DNA from: Thermosinus carboxydivorans Nor1
GTDB taxonomy: Bacteria; Bacillota; Negativicutes; Sporomusales; Thermosinaceae
Reading direction: 5' to 3'
Length of the DNA stretch: 55,751 nt
Assembly (NCBI RefSeq): GCF_000169155.1
Contig: NZ_AAWL01000014.1
Location: 1 to 55,751, forward strand
Part shown: positions 36,846-46,109 of the stretch, piece after piece
Numbering within the stretch: the stretch's first letter is position 1
Layout: every line of letters starts with the position of its first letter
Made by a program: the position numbers and the translations under genes
The notes under the pieces: model-generated
Told to the model about the DNA's origin: nothing
Database searches by the model: none
What the model saw: only the letters and a program-made list of their open reading frames with translations

Positions 36846-37919
36846 ATGCTAGCAAAGTCCTTCCCCGTGTTTTTTGTTGCTTGTGCCGGCGGTGCATTGT
36901 TCAGTTTTAGCCATATTCCGCTTCCCTGGACACTGGGACCGATGGTTGCGGCCGTTTTGTGGAAAACTTGGCTTAAAAAACCTGTTTACTGGCCGAAAAA
37001 AATGCGGAATATCGGTATGCTTGTTCTGGGGTATGTCATGGGAAGTCCGTTTACGCCTGAAACAGGCCACCAGATTATTGGACAACTCCCAACAATGCTT
37101 GCCGCCACATTACTAATTGTTGTTGTCTGTCTGGCAACAAGTTATCTTGCCGGCCGGGTAACCGGCATCGGAACGGCCAACAGTCTAATTGGTGGTATGC
37201 CGGGCGGACTGTCGCAAATGGCCATGATCTGCGAAGAAACAAAAGGTACTGACGTTTCCGTGGTAACGATTATGCAAACCATTCGCCTGCTTACCGTCGT
37301 ATTTACCGTACCCTTCGTGGCTTTGCACGGAATAGCCGACAAAACCAGCGCCGTCAAGCCTCAGGCTGTACCAATTACGATACAGGATATCCCGATGCTT
37401 TGTGTATTTTTCGTGGCCATAACTTGCGCAATCAGTTTTATTAAACACATAAGATTTCCCAGTCCGTATGTTATCGGACCAGTCTTAGGCACCGCCGCCC
37501 TGACCTTGGCCGGGATCCATGCACCCGTACTGCCCCCTCCGGTCATAGCGGCAGCGCAAATATTGGTCGGCATCAAAATGGGCCTCGACCTAGAAGTTAC
37601 CAGGCTGAGCAACTGGAGAACAATTGCCTTATCCAGCTTTGCGAGTGTTATTGCGGCCATTTTCTTGCTTTTGGGCGCAGCCTATCTGTTTTCACTATTA
37701 ACATCAATTCCGCTAATAACCGTTTTTATCAGCATGGCCCCCGGCGGAATGTCCGAAATGGCATTGACGGCTATGATCGCCAATGCCGACTTATCTACTG
37801 TTGTGGCCTATCAGCTGTTCCGCCTGCTGTTTATTTTGGTTGTTGCCGTACCAACCGCCCGATGGTGGCTCTCAAGAAATGAGCAAAATTTATGCAGTAG
37901 TATCGGCATCCACAAATAA
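36846..37919 (+). CDS. AbrB-family membrane protein
   Basis: This 357-residue protein has about ten hydrophobic segments arranged as two similar halves, each with a GGMPGGLSQMA/APGGMSEMALTA motif. This is the duplicated AbrB (ammonia monooxygenase-like, TIGR03082) membrane family. Despite the name it has no AbrB DNA-binding domain. A transport role is likely but the substrate is not known. It starts after AAAAGGTG and ends just before the converging larA-like gene; it may supply the same catabolic system, which is only a guess. Confidence 0.85.
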   Translation: MLAKSFPVFFVACAGGALFSFSHIPLPWTLGPMVAAVLWKTWLKKPVYWPKKMRNIGMLVLGYVMGSPFTPETGHQIIGQLPTMLAATLLIVVVCLATSYLAGRVTGIGTANSLIGGMPGGLSQMAMICEETKGTDVSVVTIMQTIRLLTVVFTVPFVALHGIADKTSAVKPQAVPITIQDIPMLCVFFVAITCAISFIKHIRFPSPYVIGPVLGTAALTLAGIHAPVLPPPVIAAAQILVGIKMGLDLEVTRLSNWRTIALSSFASVIAAIFLLLGAAYLFSLLTSIPLITVFISMAPGGMSEMALTAMIANADLSTVVAYQLFRLLFILVVAVPTARWWLSRNEQNLCSSIGIHK

Positions 37920-37941
37920 GAGAACAACTAAATCAGCGTCT

Positions 37942-39207
37942 TTATTTTTTCACATATGGTATGGTCAATGGTCCAAGCGGCAACACGGCTATTGTCGCGT
38001 CTGGGCCATATTTTTTCAGGAGCTCATAGAGCGTGTCTTCAATACTGTGAATCGGAGTAAACATGGCCCGGCGGACGGTATCGTCATCTAAGGTCGAGTA
38101 CAAGTAACACTCCGCTTTGAGCTGAATCATTGCCTGAACCTGTACCTGCCACTGATCAAACATCAAAAATGACGGGTCATTGATCATGTCCAAAAGCTCC
38201 TGCGGGGTAGATCTCATCTGCAAAATCTTAGCATAATTACCATGGTCAGGAACGCCGTCAGAACACTCCGACGCGCTGATAATACTACCACCCTGCTTTA
38301 CAATTTGCGCGGCCGCACTCATCCCCTTCACTGTCTGGTACAGGTTTTGATCCAACGGATATCCGGAATTAGTGGTAATGACAATATCAAATGGGCTATC
38401 TACAGCATACATGGCATGTTCCTTGACGAACTCGCAGCCAAGACGATGCGCTTTGATAACGTCGCCGGCAAAAACGTTAGTTATCTCTTTTTTACCATTA
38501 AGCGTCACATTTAGCATGAAGTCCGGCTTCGCCATTAGGCAATTCTGGGTTGCTGCGTCCTGCAAAATATTACCCTCAATGATTCCCCAAGTACTGTTAG
38601 GATGGCCAATCATTTGGGCATTATGAAAATCCAAAATAGTGCTGATCCCGGCAACTCCCGGCGAAATACCTTTTGGTCCGCCTGAAAATCCTGCAAAAAA
38701 ATGGGGTTCAATAAACCCGGTAACAATTTTAAATGACGCCTCCACATAGGTCTTGTTCAAATATACCTTGGAGCCATAGCCATTCACGCCAACAAAAGTC
38801 AGCTCCGCATCGTCAAAGGCATTGTGGTTGATAACCCGGTAATTCTCCACTACCTCGCGACCAAGCATGCTGATGAGTTCTTCCCGAGTATTGGCGCGAT
38901 GGCTGCCCAGACCGTTAATAATCACAAAGTTTTCGCGCGGCACATGATTGAGTTCTTCAATCAGCCATGGCACCAGCTTATGATTGGGGGTCGGCCGGGT
39001 TATATCTGAAATAACAATAGCCACCGTATCCGTTGGTTTCACCATGTCTTTCAATGGCGGTGTGCCAATGGGGTTGCGGATAGCAGCTAAAACAGCCGCC
39101 TTTTCGTCGGCCAAGCCCTCAAGATGGCGGGGCTCGATTACAACCGCCTGGTCCGGAACGCGAATGACTAAATCAGTACGACCATATGCCAATTTAACTG
39201 TCTTCAC
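37942..39207 (-). CDS. LarA-like nickel-pincer racemase/epimerase homologue
   Basis: This 421-residue protein matches the LarA (DUF2088) family. Recognisable parts are SDITRPTPNHKLVPWL, the His-Arg in GLGSHRANTREE, and GFIEPHFFAGFSGGPKGI with the cofactor-region Lys/His. LarA uses a nickel-pincer nucleotide to invert C2 of 2-hydroxy acids; homologues act on lactate, malate, gluconate and others. GTG 39207 follows GGGGGAA. It is last in the UxaA-KdgT operon, so an aldonate is a more likely substrate than lactate (inference). LarB, C and E needed for the cofactor are not in this window. Confidence 0.87.
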   Translation of the reverse strand: MKTVKLAYGRTDLVIRVPDQAVVIEPRHLEGLADEKAAVLAAIRNPIGTPPLKDMVKPTDTVAIVISDITRPTPNHKLVPWLIEELNHVPRENFVIINGLGSHRANTREELISMLGREVVENYRVINHNAFDDAELTFVGVNGYGSKVYLNKTYVEASFKIVTGFIEPHFFAGFSGGPKGISPGVAGISTILDFHNAQMIGHPNSTWGIIEGNILQDAATQNCLMAKPDFMLNVTLNGKKEITNVFAGDVIKAHRLGCEFVKEHAMYAVDSPFDIVITTNSGYPLDQNLYQTVKGMSAAAQIVKQGGSIISASECSDGVPDHGNYAKILQMRSTPQELLDMINDPSFLMFDQWQVQVQAMIQLKAECYLYSTLDDDTVRRAMFTPIHSIEDTLYELLKKYGPDATIAVLPLGPLTIPYVKK

Positions 39208-39264
39208 AACTATTCCCCCATATCTATATATTTGATATTATGTTTGATATTCACTTACCGAGAA

Positions 39265-40233
39265 TTAGCCACCAATCTTTTGGTTTTCGCAAGTTTTTAC
39301 CCGTTTAGCCCACCAAGCTGTAGCAATTGGCACTAAGATTGCGGTTACGATGACGCATGTAGCGACAAGCATGGTTGCAGCAGGGGCCACCGGGGCATAA
39401 GACTTGTCGATCGCCGCAATAGCGGCTGGTACGGCGGCTGCGTTGCCGGCAGTGGAAGCGGCCGCAATACCGGCAATTCCGTTGCCGCCCGTGAGCTTGT
39501 CGGCCAAAATTAGTACGGTGCCTGTAATGACAACGACAGCAACGCCCATTAGTATTCCAAGCAGTCCGGCCTTCCAAACATTCATAAAGTTCAGAGTATT
39601 ACCAAGAGCAAAAGCGAAAAAGGGGATCATTACCGGAACAGCTCGGGAAAGAAACTCGCGCATATCACGGTCTAGATTGCCGAGAACCATGCCGATAACA
39701 AGCGGTAAAATCGTCCCTATGAAAGCAGGCAGGGGAAAGTCGGCCAGACCAGCAACTCCAAGGGTAACCATGGTAAAGAACGGGCCTGATTCCAGACTCA
39801 TAAGAGAATAAGCGGCAGCTTCTTCTTTACGGCCAAACTGGCTGATCAGGGCCATATATAAACCGCCGTTGGTGTCATTCATAGCTGCGACAATAGCCAG
39901 AACGGAGAGCCCAGCAAAGAAGCCGGATTGGATGCCAGTGGCGGGAATGAACTGGGCAGCCAAAATCCCTAATGTGGCTCCGCAGAGAAGTTTGGCGCCA
40001 AGCAAAGCCCCACCTTTTTTTAGGATATACGGCGTAGCCTTAAGGTCAATAGTAGCGCCGATGCAGACGAAGAATACCGACAAGATCGGTAACGCTCCAG
40101 TCATCCAGGCATTGGTAAAAGACCCGAGCGTTTTACCAAGATTGGGGAAAAAGGTATTTATTAATGCTCCAAGTAAAAGGGGAATAATCATCATGCCGCC
40201 GGGAACCCGTTCGATGTTTTTTTTGATTTGCAT
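39265..40233 (-). CDS. kdgT: 2-keto-3-deoxygluconate permease family protein
   Basis: This 322-residue membrane protein has about ten hydrophobic segments and the KdgT-family start [20 protein letters not shown]. Such carriers import 2-keto-3-deoxygluconate or related sugar acids with a proton. ATG follows AAGGAGG. It lies between the dehydratase genes and the larA-like gene and would bring in their substrate. Confidence 0.92.
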   Translation of the reverse strand: MQIKKNIERVPGGMMIIPLLLGALINTFFPNLGKTLGSFTNAWMTGALPILSVFFVCIGATIDLKATPYILKKGGALLGAKLLCGATLGILAAQFIPATGIQSGFFAGLSVLAIVAAMNDTNGGLYMALISQFGRKEEAAAYSLMSLESGPFFTMVTLGVAGLADFPLPAFIGTILPLVIGMVLGNLDRDMREFLSRAVPVMIPFFAFALGNTLNFMNVWKAGLLGILMGVAVVVITGTVLILADKLTGGNGIAGIAAASTAGNAAAVPAAIAAIDKSYAPVAPAATMLVATCVIVTAILVPIATAWWAKRVKTCENQKIGG

Positions 40234-40266
40234 AATACTCCTCCTTGTTAAATTATTTTTGCTTTT

Positions 40267-40578
40267 TTAGCCGTCCTGCCGGGTAGCAATAGCCACCTTA
40301 TCGCCACGTCCCCGACAGCTTTCGAGGTTGTGGACATGGACATGCTGGCCGGATTGAATATCTTGGGTGGCTAGCCCAATAGTTTCGCCGTACTTAATAA
40401 TTGGTTGCCCTGCAGGAATGTTTTGGAGTGCAATTTTGTGACCGAAAGGGATACGTTCGGTCGCCAATACAGTAATAGTCTTGCCATCGATTTCAGCGGT
40501 GACTTCTGTAGGCGGTTCTACGGTCTCCACTACGGTACAGACATTGTCAATAGCTTTCATGATTATTGCGCGCGCCAT
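40267..40578 (-). CDS. UxaA-family dehydratase, small (SAF) subunit
   Basis: This 103-residue protein is a single SAF domain, equivalent to the N-terminus of altronate or galactarate dehydratase, ending in VHVHNLES and RGRGD. It pairs with the large subunit encoded 18 bases upstream. ATG 40578 is preferred over GTG 40587 because AAAGGAG is 8 bases upstream. Confidence 0.9.
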   Translation of the reverse strand: MARAIIMKAIDNVCTVVETVEPPTEVTAEIDGKTITVLATERIPFGHKIALQNIPAGQPIIKYGETIGLATQDIQSGQHVHVHNLESCRGRGDKVAIATRQDG

Positions 40579-40596
40579 GCTATCCACTCCTTTTAC

Positions 40597-41760
40597 TCAC
40601 ATTGTCGGACCGATGCGATTGATGGCAAAATCATTGAAACCTAAAACTTCTGCTTTGGTCAGTTTGCCGGAAGCCACTTTGAGTATTTCGCGGAAAATAC
40701 GTTGCCCGACCTCTTGCACTGTTTCTCTGCCTACAATGATGGTACCGGCATCGAGGTCAATATTGTCGTTCATCCGTTCAAACAGTTGGGTGTTAGTAGA
40801 AACCTTGATTGTCGGCGCAATCGGCGAACCGCAACAAGTCCCCCTCCCGGTAGTAAACACAATAAGGTGACAGCCGCCAGCTACCATCCCTGTCATTTGT
40901 TCAATATCCTGACCAGGGGTATCCATCCAAATTAGTCCTTTCTGGGTTATAGGATCGGCATAACCGATCACGTCTTGCAAGGGTTTAGATCCTGCCTTAT
41001 AGATACAGCCAAGCGATTTTTCTTCAATAGAGGAAAGACCGCCTTCGATATTACCTGGCGTAGGTTGTCCGCCGCGCATATCAACTCCCATTTGTTTGGC
41101 CATATCTTCACACCGTTTAATAACCTCAAAACATTTTGCGGCTACCTGGGGATTGACCGCCCGGGAAGCGATGATATGTTCGGCGCCGATTATTTCTGTT
41201 GTTTCAGCAAGAACCACTGTACCACCAGCGTTTATTAAAAGATCGCTGGCATAACCAAGAGCCGGATTGCCGGATATACCGGAACAAGCATCCGAACCGC
41301 CGCACTCTGTACCCAAAATTAGTTCCGCGGCATCAATTAGCTCTCGTTCTAAACATGAAGCCTCGCTAACCATTGCGCGTGCAGCGCTAACACCGGCGGC
41401 AGTTGCTTTGACCGAACCACCTTCATCCTGGATTATCACCAGATGGACCGGCTTGTAAGGGCACTGTTTTCTTATGGCTGCGGCAATATCTTGGGCGCGG
41501 ATGGTCTCACAGCCTAACCCGACAACAACTACGCCGTATACGTTAGGATGCGTGCCATGATTTACAAGCACCCGGAAGGTAAGTTCGGCGTCCGCCCCCA
41601 ACTGGGTACAGCCATGTTGATGTTCCACCCACGTCGCTCCAGCTACTTGCTGGGCAATTCCACGGGCAACCCGGTTAGCACATACTACTGAAGGAATAAC
41701 CAGCACATGATTGCGTATCCCCACCTTCCCGTCTGGGCGTCGGTAACCACTGAACTTCAT
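40597..41760 (-). CDS. UxaA-family dehydratase, large subunit
   Basis: This 387-residue protein matches the C-terminal catalytic domain of altronate/galactarate dehydratases, with YRRPDGKVGIRNHV, EHQHGCTQLG, TECGGSDACSGISGNPALG and FTTGRGTCCG. Several Cys/His residues probably bind an iron centre. It would remove water from an aldonate to give a 2-keto-3-deoxy acid. It is first in the operon, after AAAGGGGG, behind a sigma-54 promoter. Confidence 0.92.
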   Translation of the reverse strand: MKFSGYRRPDGKVGIRNHVLVIPSVVCANRVARGIAQQVAGATWVEHQHGCTQLGADAELTFRVLVNHGTHPNVYGVVVVGLGCETIRAQDIAAAIRKQCPYKPVHLVIIQDEGGSVKATAAGVSAARAMVSEASCLERELIDAAELILGTECGGSDACSGISGNPALGYASDLLINAGGTVVLAETTEIIGAEHIIASRAVNPQVAAKCFEVIKRCEDMAKQMGVDMRGGQPTPGNIEGGLSSIEEKSLGCIYKAGSKPLQDVIGYADPITQKGLIWMDTPGQDIEQMTGMVAGGCHLIVFTTGRGTCCGSPIAPTIKVSTNTQLFERMNDNIDLDAGTIIVGRETVQEVGQRIFREILKVASGKLTKAEVLGFNDFAINRIGPTM

Positions 41761-41789
41761 TTAGATACACCCCCTTTACTGATTATTTA

Positions 41790-41816
41790 GCGGCAAATTA
41801 ATGCTTAGTTTGCCGC
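41790..41816 (-). promoter_or_regulatory. Inverted repeat in the leader of the dehydratase operon
   Basis: GCGGCAAA and TTTGCCGC are perfect inverted arms separated by 11 bases, between the sigma-54 promoter and the first start codon. It may be an operator or a leader hairpin; nothing further can be said. Confidence 0.4.
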
Positions 41817-41829
41817 AAACTGTTCTATA

Positions 41830-41845
41830 TGCATAAACCGTGCCA
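41830..41845 (-). promoter_or_regulatory. Sigma-54 (-24/-12) promoter of uxaA-kdgT-larA operon
   Basis: On the minus strand TGGCACGGTTTATGCA matches TGGCAC-N5-TTGCA except for one T to A change. It lies 70 bases upstream of the first gene and next to a divergent gene for a sigma-54 activator. Confidence 0.75.
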
Positions 41846-41884
41846 GCAGGATTAAAACAGAAAGCGCGGAATATCTCAAAAAGT

Positions 41885-41944
41885 ACTGTATTATTTTTGA
41901 ACATTTGTAAAAAAACTTACTAAAATGTTCAAAAATAATACAGT
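41885..41944. promoter_or_regulatory. Perfect 22-bp inverted repeat, likely activator binding site
   Basis: Left arm 41885-41906 (ACTGTATTATTTTTGAACAT plus TT) and right arm 41923-41944 are perfect reverse complements, with a 16-base AT-rich spacer. It sits about 40-115 bases upstream of the sigma-54 promoter, the normal place for an enhancer, and just before the activator start, so autoregulation is possible. It has no T-run on either side and is not a terminator. Confidence 0.75.
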
Positions 41945-41969
41945 GGTCAAATTTCAGGAGGAAATTGGG

Positions 41970-43916
41970 ATGACCAAGATTGCGTTTATTGCGCCGTATC
42001 CTGAACTGGCGATATTGGCGCGTGAGGTCTGCGGCGAAAAGTATTCTGATGTCGCAATCTTCTATGGTTTGCTGGAAAATGGGCTTATTTGCGCCCAAAA
42101 AGCCTTGAGCGAAGGGTTTCAAGTAATCATTAGTAGAGGGGGAACCGCCAACTTAATCCGAAACCATATTGGCATTCCTGTTGTAGAAGTGCGGGTAACA
42201 GGCTATGATATTTTACGGACGTTCAGCGAGTTTATAGGTACAAATAAAACCATTGGGGTAGTCGGTTACCGCAACGTTGTGGAAGGCTGCAGGTCGGTAA
42301 GCCAGATGTTGGGGATACCTTTACGTGAGATGCTAACACTAAATAATGAACGCCCTGACTGGGAGGTCATGCGGGCTTATTTGCAAGCGCAACTGGAAAG
42401 AACACCTGTGGATGTAGTAGTAGGGGACGCCTTGGTTGTGAGCAAACTCCTTCTTGAAGTTCGCGAGGTCAGACTCATCATGTCAGGTGCTGAAGCTGTT
42501 TGCGAAGCCATCGAGGAAGCCCAGCGAATTATTAAAGTCCAGGACAAGGAAAAAAAATCAGCTGAGCAATTACGCACAATTTTAAGTTTTATCCACGATG
42601 GTGTTATTGCGATAGACAATACCGGGAAAATTACCGTCATTAATCCCAGCGCCGAAAGTATTTTTAAGCTAAAAAACACCCAGGTGATTGGTAAAAATAT
42701 CAAACAGGTTATACCTAACACCAAGATGCTTGATGTCCTAAAGCATGGTAAGGCCGAAATCGAACAACTGCAAAATACTCCTTCCGGAATGGTAGTGACT
42801 AACCGTGTTCCCATTGAGATAAACGGCGAAATTATGGGCGTAGTAGCAACTTTTAAAGAAGCTGGACGCATTCAACAAACAGAACAAAAGATACGTACAA
42901 AGCTGTATTCCCAAGGTTTATATGCCAAGTACTCATTTGAAAACATTATGGCATGGGATCCAGAGATGCGCCGGATTATCGAAAGAGCCAAACGCTATGC
43001 GCGGACAGACGGCACCGTGCTTATTGAGGCTGAAAGCGGGTGCGGCAAGGAACTATTTGCCCAAAGCATCCACCAGGCCAGCAGCAGGTGCCGGGGCCCG
43101 TTTGTTGCTATCAACTGTTCGGCACTTCCGACACAGCTTTTGGAAAGCGAGCTTTTCGGGTATGTTGAAGGAGCTTTTACGGGAGCCCGCAAAGAAGGCA
43201 AGCCGGGACTGATCGAGCTTGCGCATGGGGGTACCCTCTTTTTGGACGAAATTGGCGATATGGAACTTACCTTGCAAGCCCGTCTGTTGCGGGTTTTGGA
43301 GGAACGGCAGGTTATGCGGTTGGGGGCTGACAAATGGCTTCCAGTAGATATTAGGATAGTGGCCGCAACCAATGCGCCGCTAAAACAACGGGTTTTACGA
43401 GGACAGTTTAGGATGGATCTATTTCACCGGTTAAATGTTTTGAATCTGTCAATTCCCCCCTTGCGTCATCGACGGGAAGACATAATACCTCTGGCAGAAT
43501 ATTTTTTAGCTGAATTTGCTAATAAGTATGGTCAGCGTCCTATTGAACTAACAGCAGCAGCCAAAGACATTTTGCTGCGGTATTCTTGGCCGGGAAACGT
43601 CCGGGAATTGCGCAATATTATGGAAAGAATTAGCCTGGTATATGAAGAAGCACAAGACGTATCAGCTATATTGCGCGACTTTCTCGGTAACAGCGATTAT
43701 TGCAATAATTCAGACTATAGCACTCTGGAATTGGCTAAAACCGGCATGCTGGCAGTAACACCAGAACGGTTCTTATTACCACAGAGCATTAGAGATATGA
43801 AACGACAGCTAGCTATTTCTACCTTAGCGGCATGTGGAGGAAACAAGAGCAAGGCAGCAAAGCAGCTAGGCATAACAAGAGCTACCTTAGACAGATTGTT
43901 GCGCCAGCAAGAATAA
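41970..43916 (+). CDS. Sigma-54-dependent activator, PrpR_N-PAS-AAA+-HTH
   Basis: The 648-residue protein has a PrpR-type sensor domain (about 1-175, with VIISRGGTANLIRN), a PAS domain (about 190-300), an AAA+ sigma-54 domain (Walker A ESGCGKE, GAFTGA loop, LFLDEIGDM) and a C-terminal Fis-type HTH (KSKAAKQLGITRATLDRLL). ATG 41970 follows AGGAGG; the frame opening at 41925 would start inside the inverted repeat. It most likely activates the divergent operon on binding a small acid. Confidence 0.93.
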   Translation: MTKIAFIAPYPELAILAREVCGEKYSDVAIFYGLLENGLICAQKALSEGFQVIISRGGTANLIRNHIGIPVVEVRVTGYDILRTFSEFIGTNKTIGVVGYRNVVEGCRSVSQMLGIPLREMLTLNNERPDWEVMRAYLQAQLERTPVDVVVGDALVVSKLLLEVREVRLIMSGAEAVCEAIEEAQRIIKVQDKEKKSAEQLRTILSFIHDGVIAIDNTGKITVINPSAESIFKLKNTQVIGKNIKQVIPNTKMLDVLKHGKAEIEQLQNTPSGMVVTNRVPIEINGEIMGVVATFKEAGRIQQTEQKIRTKLYSQGLYAKYSFENIMAWDPEMRRIIERAKRYARTDGTVLIEAESGCGKELFAQSIHQASSRCRGPFVAINCSALPTQLLESELFGYVEGAFTGARKEGKPGLIELAHGGTLFLDEIGDMELTLQARLLRVLEERQVMRLGADKWLPVDIRIVAATNAPLKQRVLRGQFRMDLFHRLNVLNLSIPPLRHRREDIIPLAEYFLAEFANKYGQRPIELTAAAKDILLRYSWPGNVRELRNIMERISLVYEEAQDVSAILRDFLGNSDYCNNSDYSTLELAKTGMLAVTPERFLLPQSIRDMKRQLAISTLAACGGNKSKAAKQLGITRATLDRLLRQQE

Positions 43917-43966
43917 AAACACGATAAATGGTTCTGCAATTAGCTGGCAAACAGACTGAGTTTGCG

Positions 43967-44018
43967 ACACACTCCACATGCAGCGGACCGTTTTATTGAA
44001 TGAAAAGAAAACACATGG
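43967..44018 (+). repeat. Short dispersed repeat, copy A
   Basis: ACACACTCCACATGC, 21 unrelated bases, then AAAAGAAAACACATGG. The second copy at 49924-49975 has the same order, spacing and direction. It may be the end of a lost insertion element or a regulatory site. Confidence 0.7.
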
Positions 44019-44035
44019 CTATCTACCCTTCAAGC

Positions 44036-44068
44036 ATTATAAAAGTAAACCCTGGGTTACCCCAGGGT
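44036..44068 (-). terminator. Terminator after the diguanylate cyclase gene
   Basis: On the minus strand ACCCTGGG-GTAA-CCCAGGGT forms an 8-bp GC-rich stem, followed by TTACTTTTAT. Confidence 0.7.
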
Positions 44069-44083
44069 CGATAAATTCAATAA

Positions 44084-45745
44084 CTATTCACATTTATCAC
44101 TATACCGCACACAATTCCTGCCAGCGGCTTTGGCCTCGTACATCAGGGCGTCCACCCTTTGCATCAATGTATCAATCGTATCTCCCGGACAATAACCGAC
44201 CACTCCGAAGCTGGCTGTTACCCTGCCCACCCCCGGAATATCCATTTGGCTTAAACTTTCCCGAAGTTCTTCCACTAAAACTACAGCCTTATTTACTGTT
44301 GTTTCCGGCAGTAGCATGACAAATTCTTCTCCGCCCCAGCGGGCCAGGGTATCGATTTTGCGGATTCTATTCTTAATCATTTCTGCCATGCTTTTAAGAA
44401 CTAAATCTCCAGCGTTATGGCCAAAGCGGTCATTGATGCTCTTAAAGCGGTCTATATCCAGCATGACCAGGGAAAACTTACTGCCTGCCCGTTTGGCGCG
44501 CTCTATTTCTTCTTCCAGTTTTTGTACAAAATAGCGGCGGTTATAGACGTTTGTCAAGGAATCAGTTACAGATAATTGACGCAGTTCCTCTTCCATTTTT
44601 TTGTACCTGGTAACATCAGTAGCATAATGAAGATAAATGTCCTCTCCCAACGGAATCCACCAGGTATCCCAGATGCCCCCTGCAAACTCCACTTCGCTGT
44701 TTATTGGTGCATTTTTATCCAAAGCTTCGTCTCCGCGGCAGAAATAGCATTTCGTACCAAGCAGCGGCGAGCCGTTTTTTTCTAATGCCTCCCTGTATTC
44801 ATCCGACAGGTATTCCCCGCCAAGGACTCTTTCCCAGCAATAATCTCCGACTTTTGTCCCAAATAATGATGCCGCCGCTTTATTCTGTGCCAAAATACGG
44901 TGCTCCTTTGATACCAGCCAGGCCGGACTGGGAATGCCCTCCAGCATCAGGCGGAGCATTTCGTCTTTGCGCCTGTTTTCCTCTTCCATCGCTCTGCGTT
45001 CAGTCAGGTCAACAACCGACGCCAGACATAATTTTTCTCCCCCGTAATCGAAAAGCTGCAAATTTATTTCCACAGGGTACAGAGTACCGTCCTTCCGGCG
45101 GTGTACTGTATTAAATAAGACCTGCTCCTGTTCCCCGCTGACCAGTGGATTAAGGAGTTTTTGGAAACTCTCCAGGTCAAATTCTGGTTTGAGGTCGAGA
45201 GGGGTCATGGTGTTCAGTTCTTCAATTGTATATCCCAGGTTTTTTCTGGCAACGCGGTTTACAGCAACAAATTTTAAGGACTTCGGATGAAAAATATAGA
45301 GTTCATTTAGGGAGTTTTCAAAAAGCCGCTCAAACATCCTAGCATGGGCATTTGCTTCATGAAGTTTCACAGCCATTTCCACTGTGGATAGCAATGCAGC
45401 TTTGTCCGTGTTTTTTAACACGAACCCATAAGCCTTAACCTCTTTTATTTTTTCAATAATTTCCCCGGATGTGTTGGCGGTGAGAAATACAACGGGAATA
45501 TCCCAGGATTTAAGTATTATGCGGGCAGCATCTATTCCGTCCATTTTCCCCGCCAATTCGATATCCATCAGAACCAGGTCTGGCGGGATGCCGCCACTTA
45601 TCTTTTGCACCGCTTCTTCCCCTGTAAAGGCAGTTTCCGTCTCATAGCCGTTTTTGCGTAAAAGATCCGAAATAACCAGCTGCGTTAAGCGGCTGTCTTC
45701 CACCAGCAGTATCTTTTTATTTTTCAAAATATTCCCCATCGGCAT
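44084..45745 (-). CDS. Response regulator diguanylate cyclase (REC-PAS-PAS-GGDEF)
   Basis: This 553-residue protein has a receiver domain (about 8-125, phospho-acceptor Asp in LVLMDIELAG, Lys in GFVLKNTDKAA), two PAS-like sensor domains (about 140-385; the second contains Cys-rich CYFCRGD) and a GGDEF domain with the active motif GGEEF. RKID five residues before GGEEF is an inhibitory I-site. It would make cyclic di-GMP after phosphorylation by an unknown kinase. ATG 45745 follows AGGGGTG. No partner kinase gene is adjacent. Confidence 0.9.
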   Translation of the reverse strand: MPMGNILKNKKILLVEDSRLTQLVISDLLRKNGYETETAFTGEEAVQKISGGIPPDLVLMDIELAGKMDGIDAARIILKSWDIPVVFLTANTSGEIIEKIKEVKAYGFVLKNTDKAALLSTVEMAVKLHEANAHARMFERLFENSLNELYIFHPKSLKFVAVNRVARKNLGYTIEELNTMTPLDLKPEFDLESFQKLLNPLVSGEQEQVLFNTVHRRKDGTLYPVEINLQLFDYGGEKLCLASVVDLTERRAMEEENRRKDEMLRLMLEGIPSPAWLVSKEHRILAQNKAAASLFGTKVGDYCWERVLGGEYLSDEYREALEKNGSPLLGTKCYFCRGDEALDKNAPINSEVEFAGGIWDTWWIPLGEDIYLHYATDVTRYKKMEEELRQLSVTDSLTNVYNRRYFVQKLEEEIERAKRAGSKFSLVMLDIDRFKSINDRFGHNAGDLVLKSMAEMIKNRIRKIDTLARWGGEEFVMLLPETTVNKAVVLVEELRESLSQMDIPGVGRVTASFGVVGYCPGDTIDTLMQRVDALMYEAKAAGRNCVRYSDKCE

Positions 45746-45775
45746 TATTACACCCCTAAATAACACTCTACTCTG

Positions 45776-45957
45776 CCTTATTATATTAGATTTTAAACCT
45801 CGCCACAAGGGAACTCAGCTTCTCTGCAATTTCCGCCTGAACCTGGTAGTTTTAGCTATACCCTCCACAGCTTTGGCTGTTTCTGTAGCACTGTTGGCAA
45901 TTTCCTGGAAAGATGCTGTGGCTTCTTCAATGGCTGCCGCCACTTTTTCACTGTCAG
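45776..45957 (-). pseudogene. 3' remnant of a methyl-accepting chemotaxis protein
   Basis: On the minus strand the frame reads SDSEKVAAAIEEATASFQEI and ANSATETAKAVEGIAKTT, then, after a single-base shift near 45855, QVQAEIAEKLSSLVARFKI and stop. This is the usual end of a chemoreceptor signalling domain. The 5' part of the gene is missing; the sequence beyond about 45957 is unrelated, so this is a truncated and frameshifted leftover. Confidence 0.7.
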
Positions 45958-46109
45958 ACTATGAACGCCAGCTTTTAAAAACATTTCTCGCCAAAATAGA
46001 TCAGTTGCAGTCAGAAATTGGCGATAATATTAGCAATTATAATGATCTGGCGCAACCATTTAAACTTACAATCGAAAATTTAAACGCGAAATGGGTGTCG
46101 TCTACATAA
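45958..46109 (+). pseudogene. Possible 3' remnant of an unknown gene
   Basis: On the plus strand an open frame ends YERQLLKTFLAKIDQLQSEI and NLNAKWVSST and is directly followed by a terminator. The amphipathic, coding-like composition starts right where the chemoreceptor remnant breaks off, so this looks like the 3' end of another gene joined by a rearrangement. No start or family is recognised. Confidence 0.4.

Noticed and set aside
37144-37660. Minus-strand frames inside the AbrB-type gene
   Set aside because: Shadows without ribosome-binding sites; the plus frame has membrane segments and family motifs.
44036-44068. Palindrome after the sigma-54 activator as an operator
   Set aside because: Short GC-rich stem with T-rich 3' side on the minus strand right after a stop codon is better explained as a terminator of the diguanylate cyclase gene.
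45654-46109. 151-codon plus-strand frame as one gene
   Set aside because: Its first two thirds are antisense to the receiver-domain gene start and the chemoreceptor remnant; only the last ~50 codons look coding, so only these are reported.
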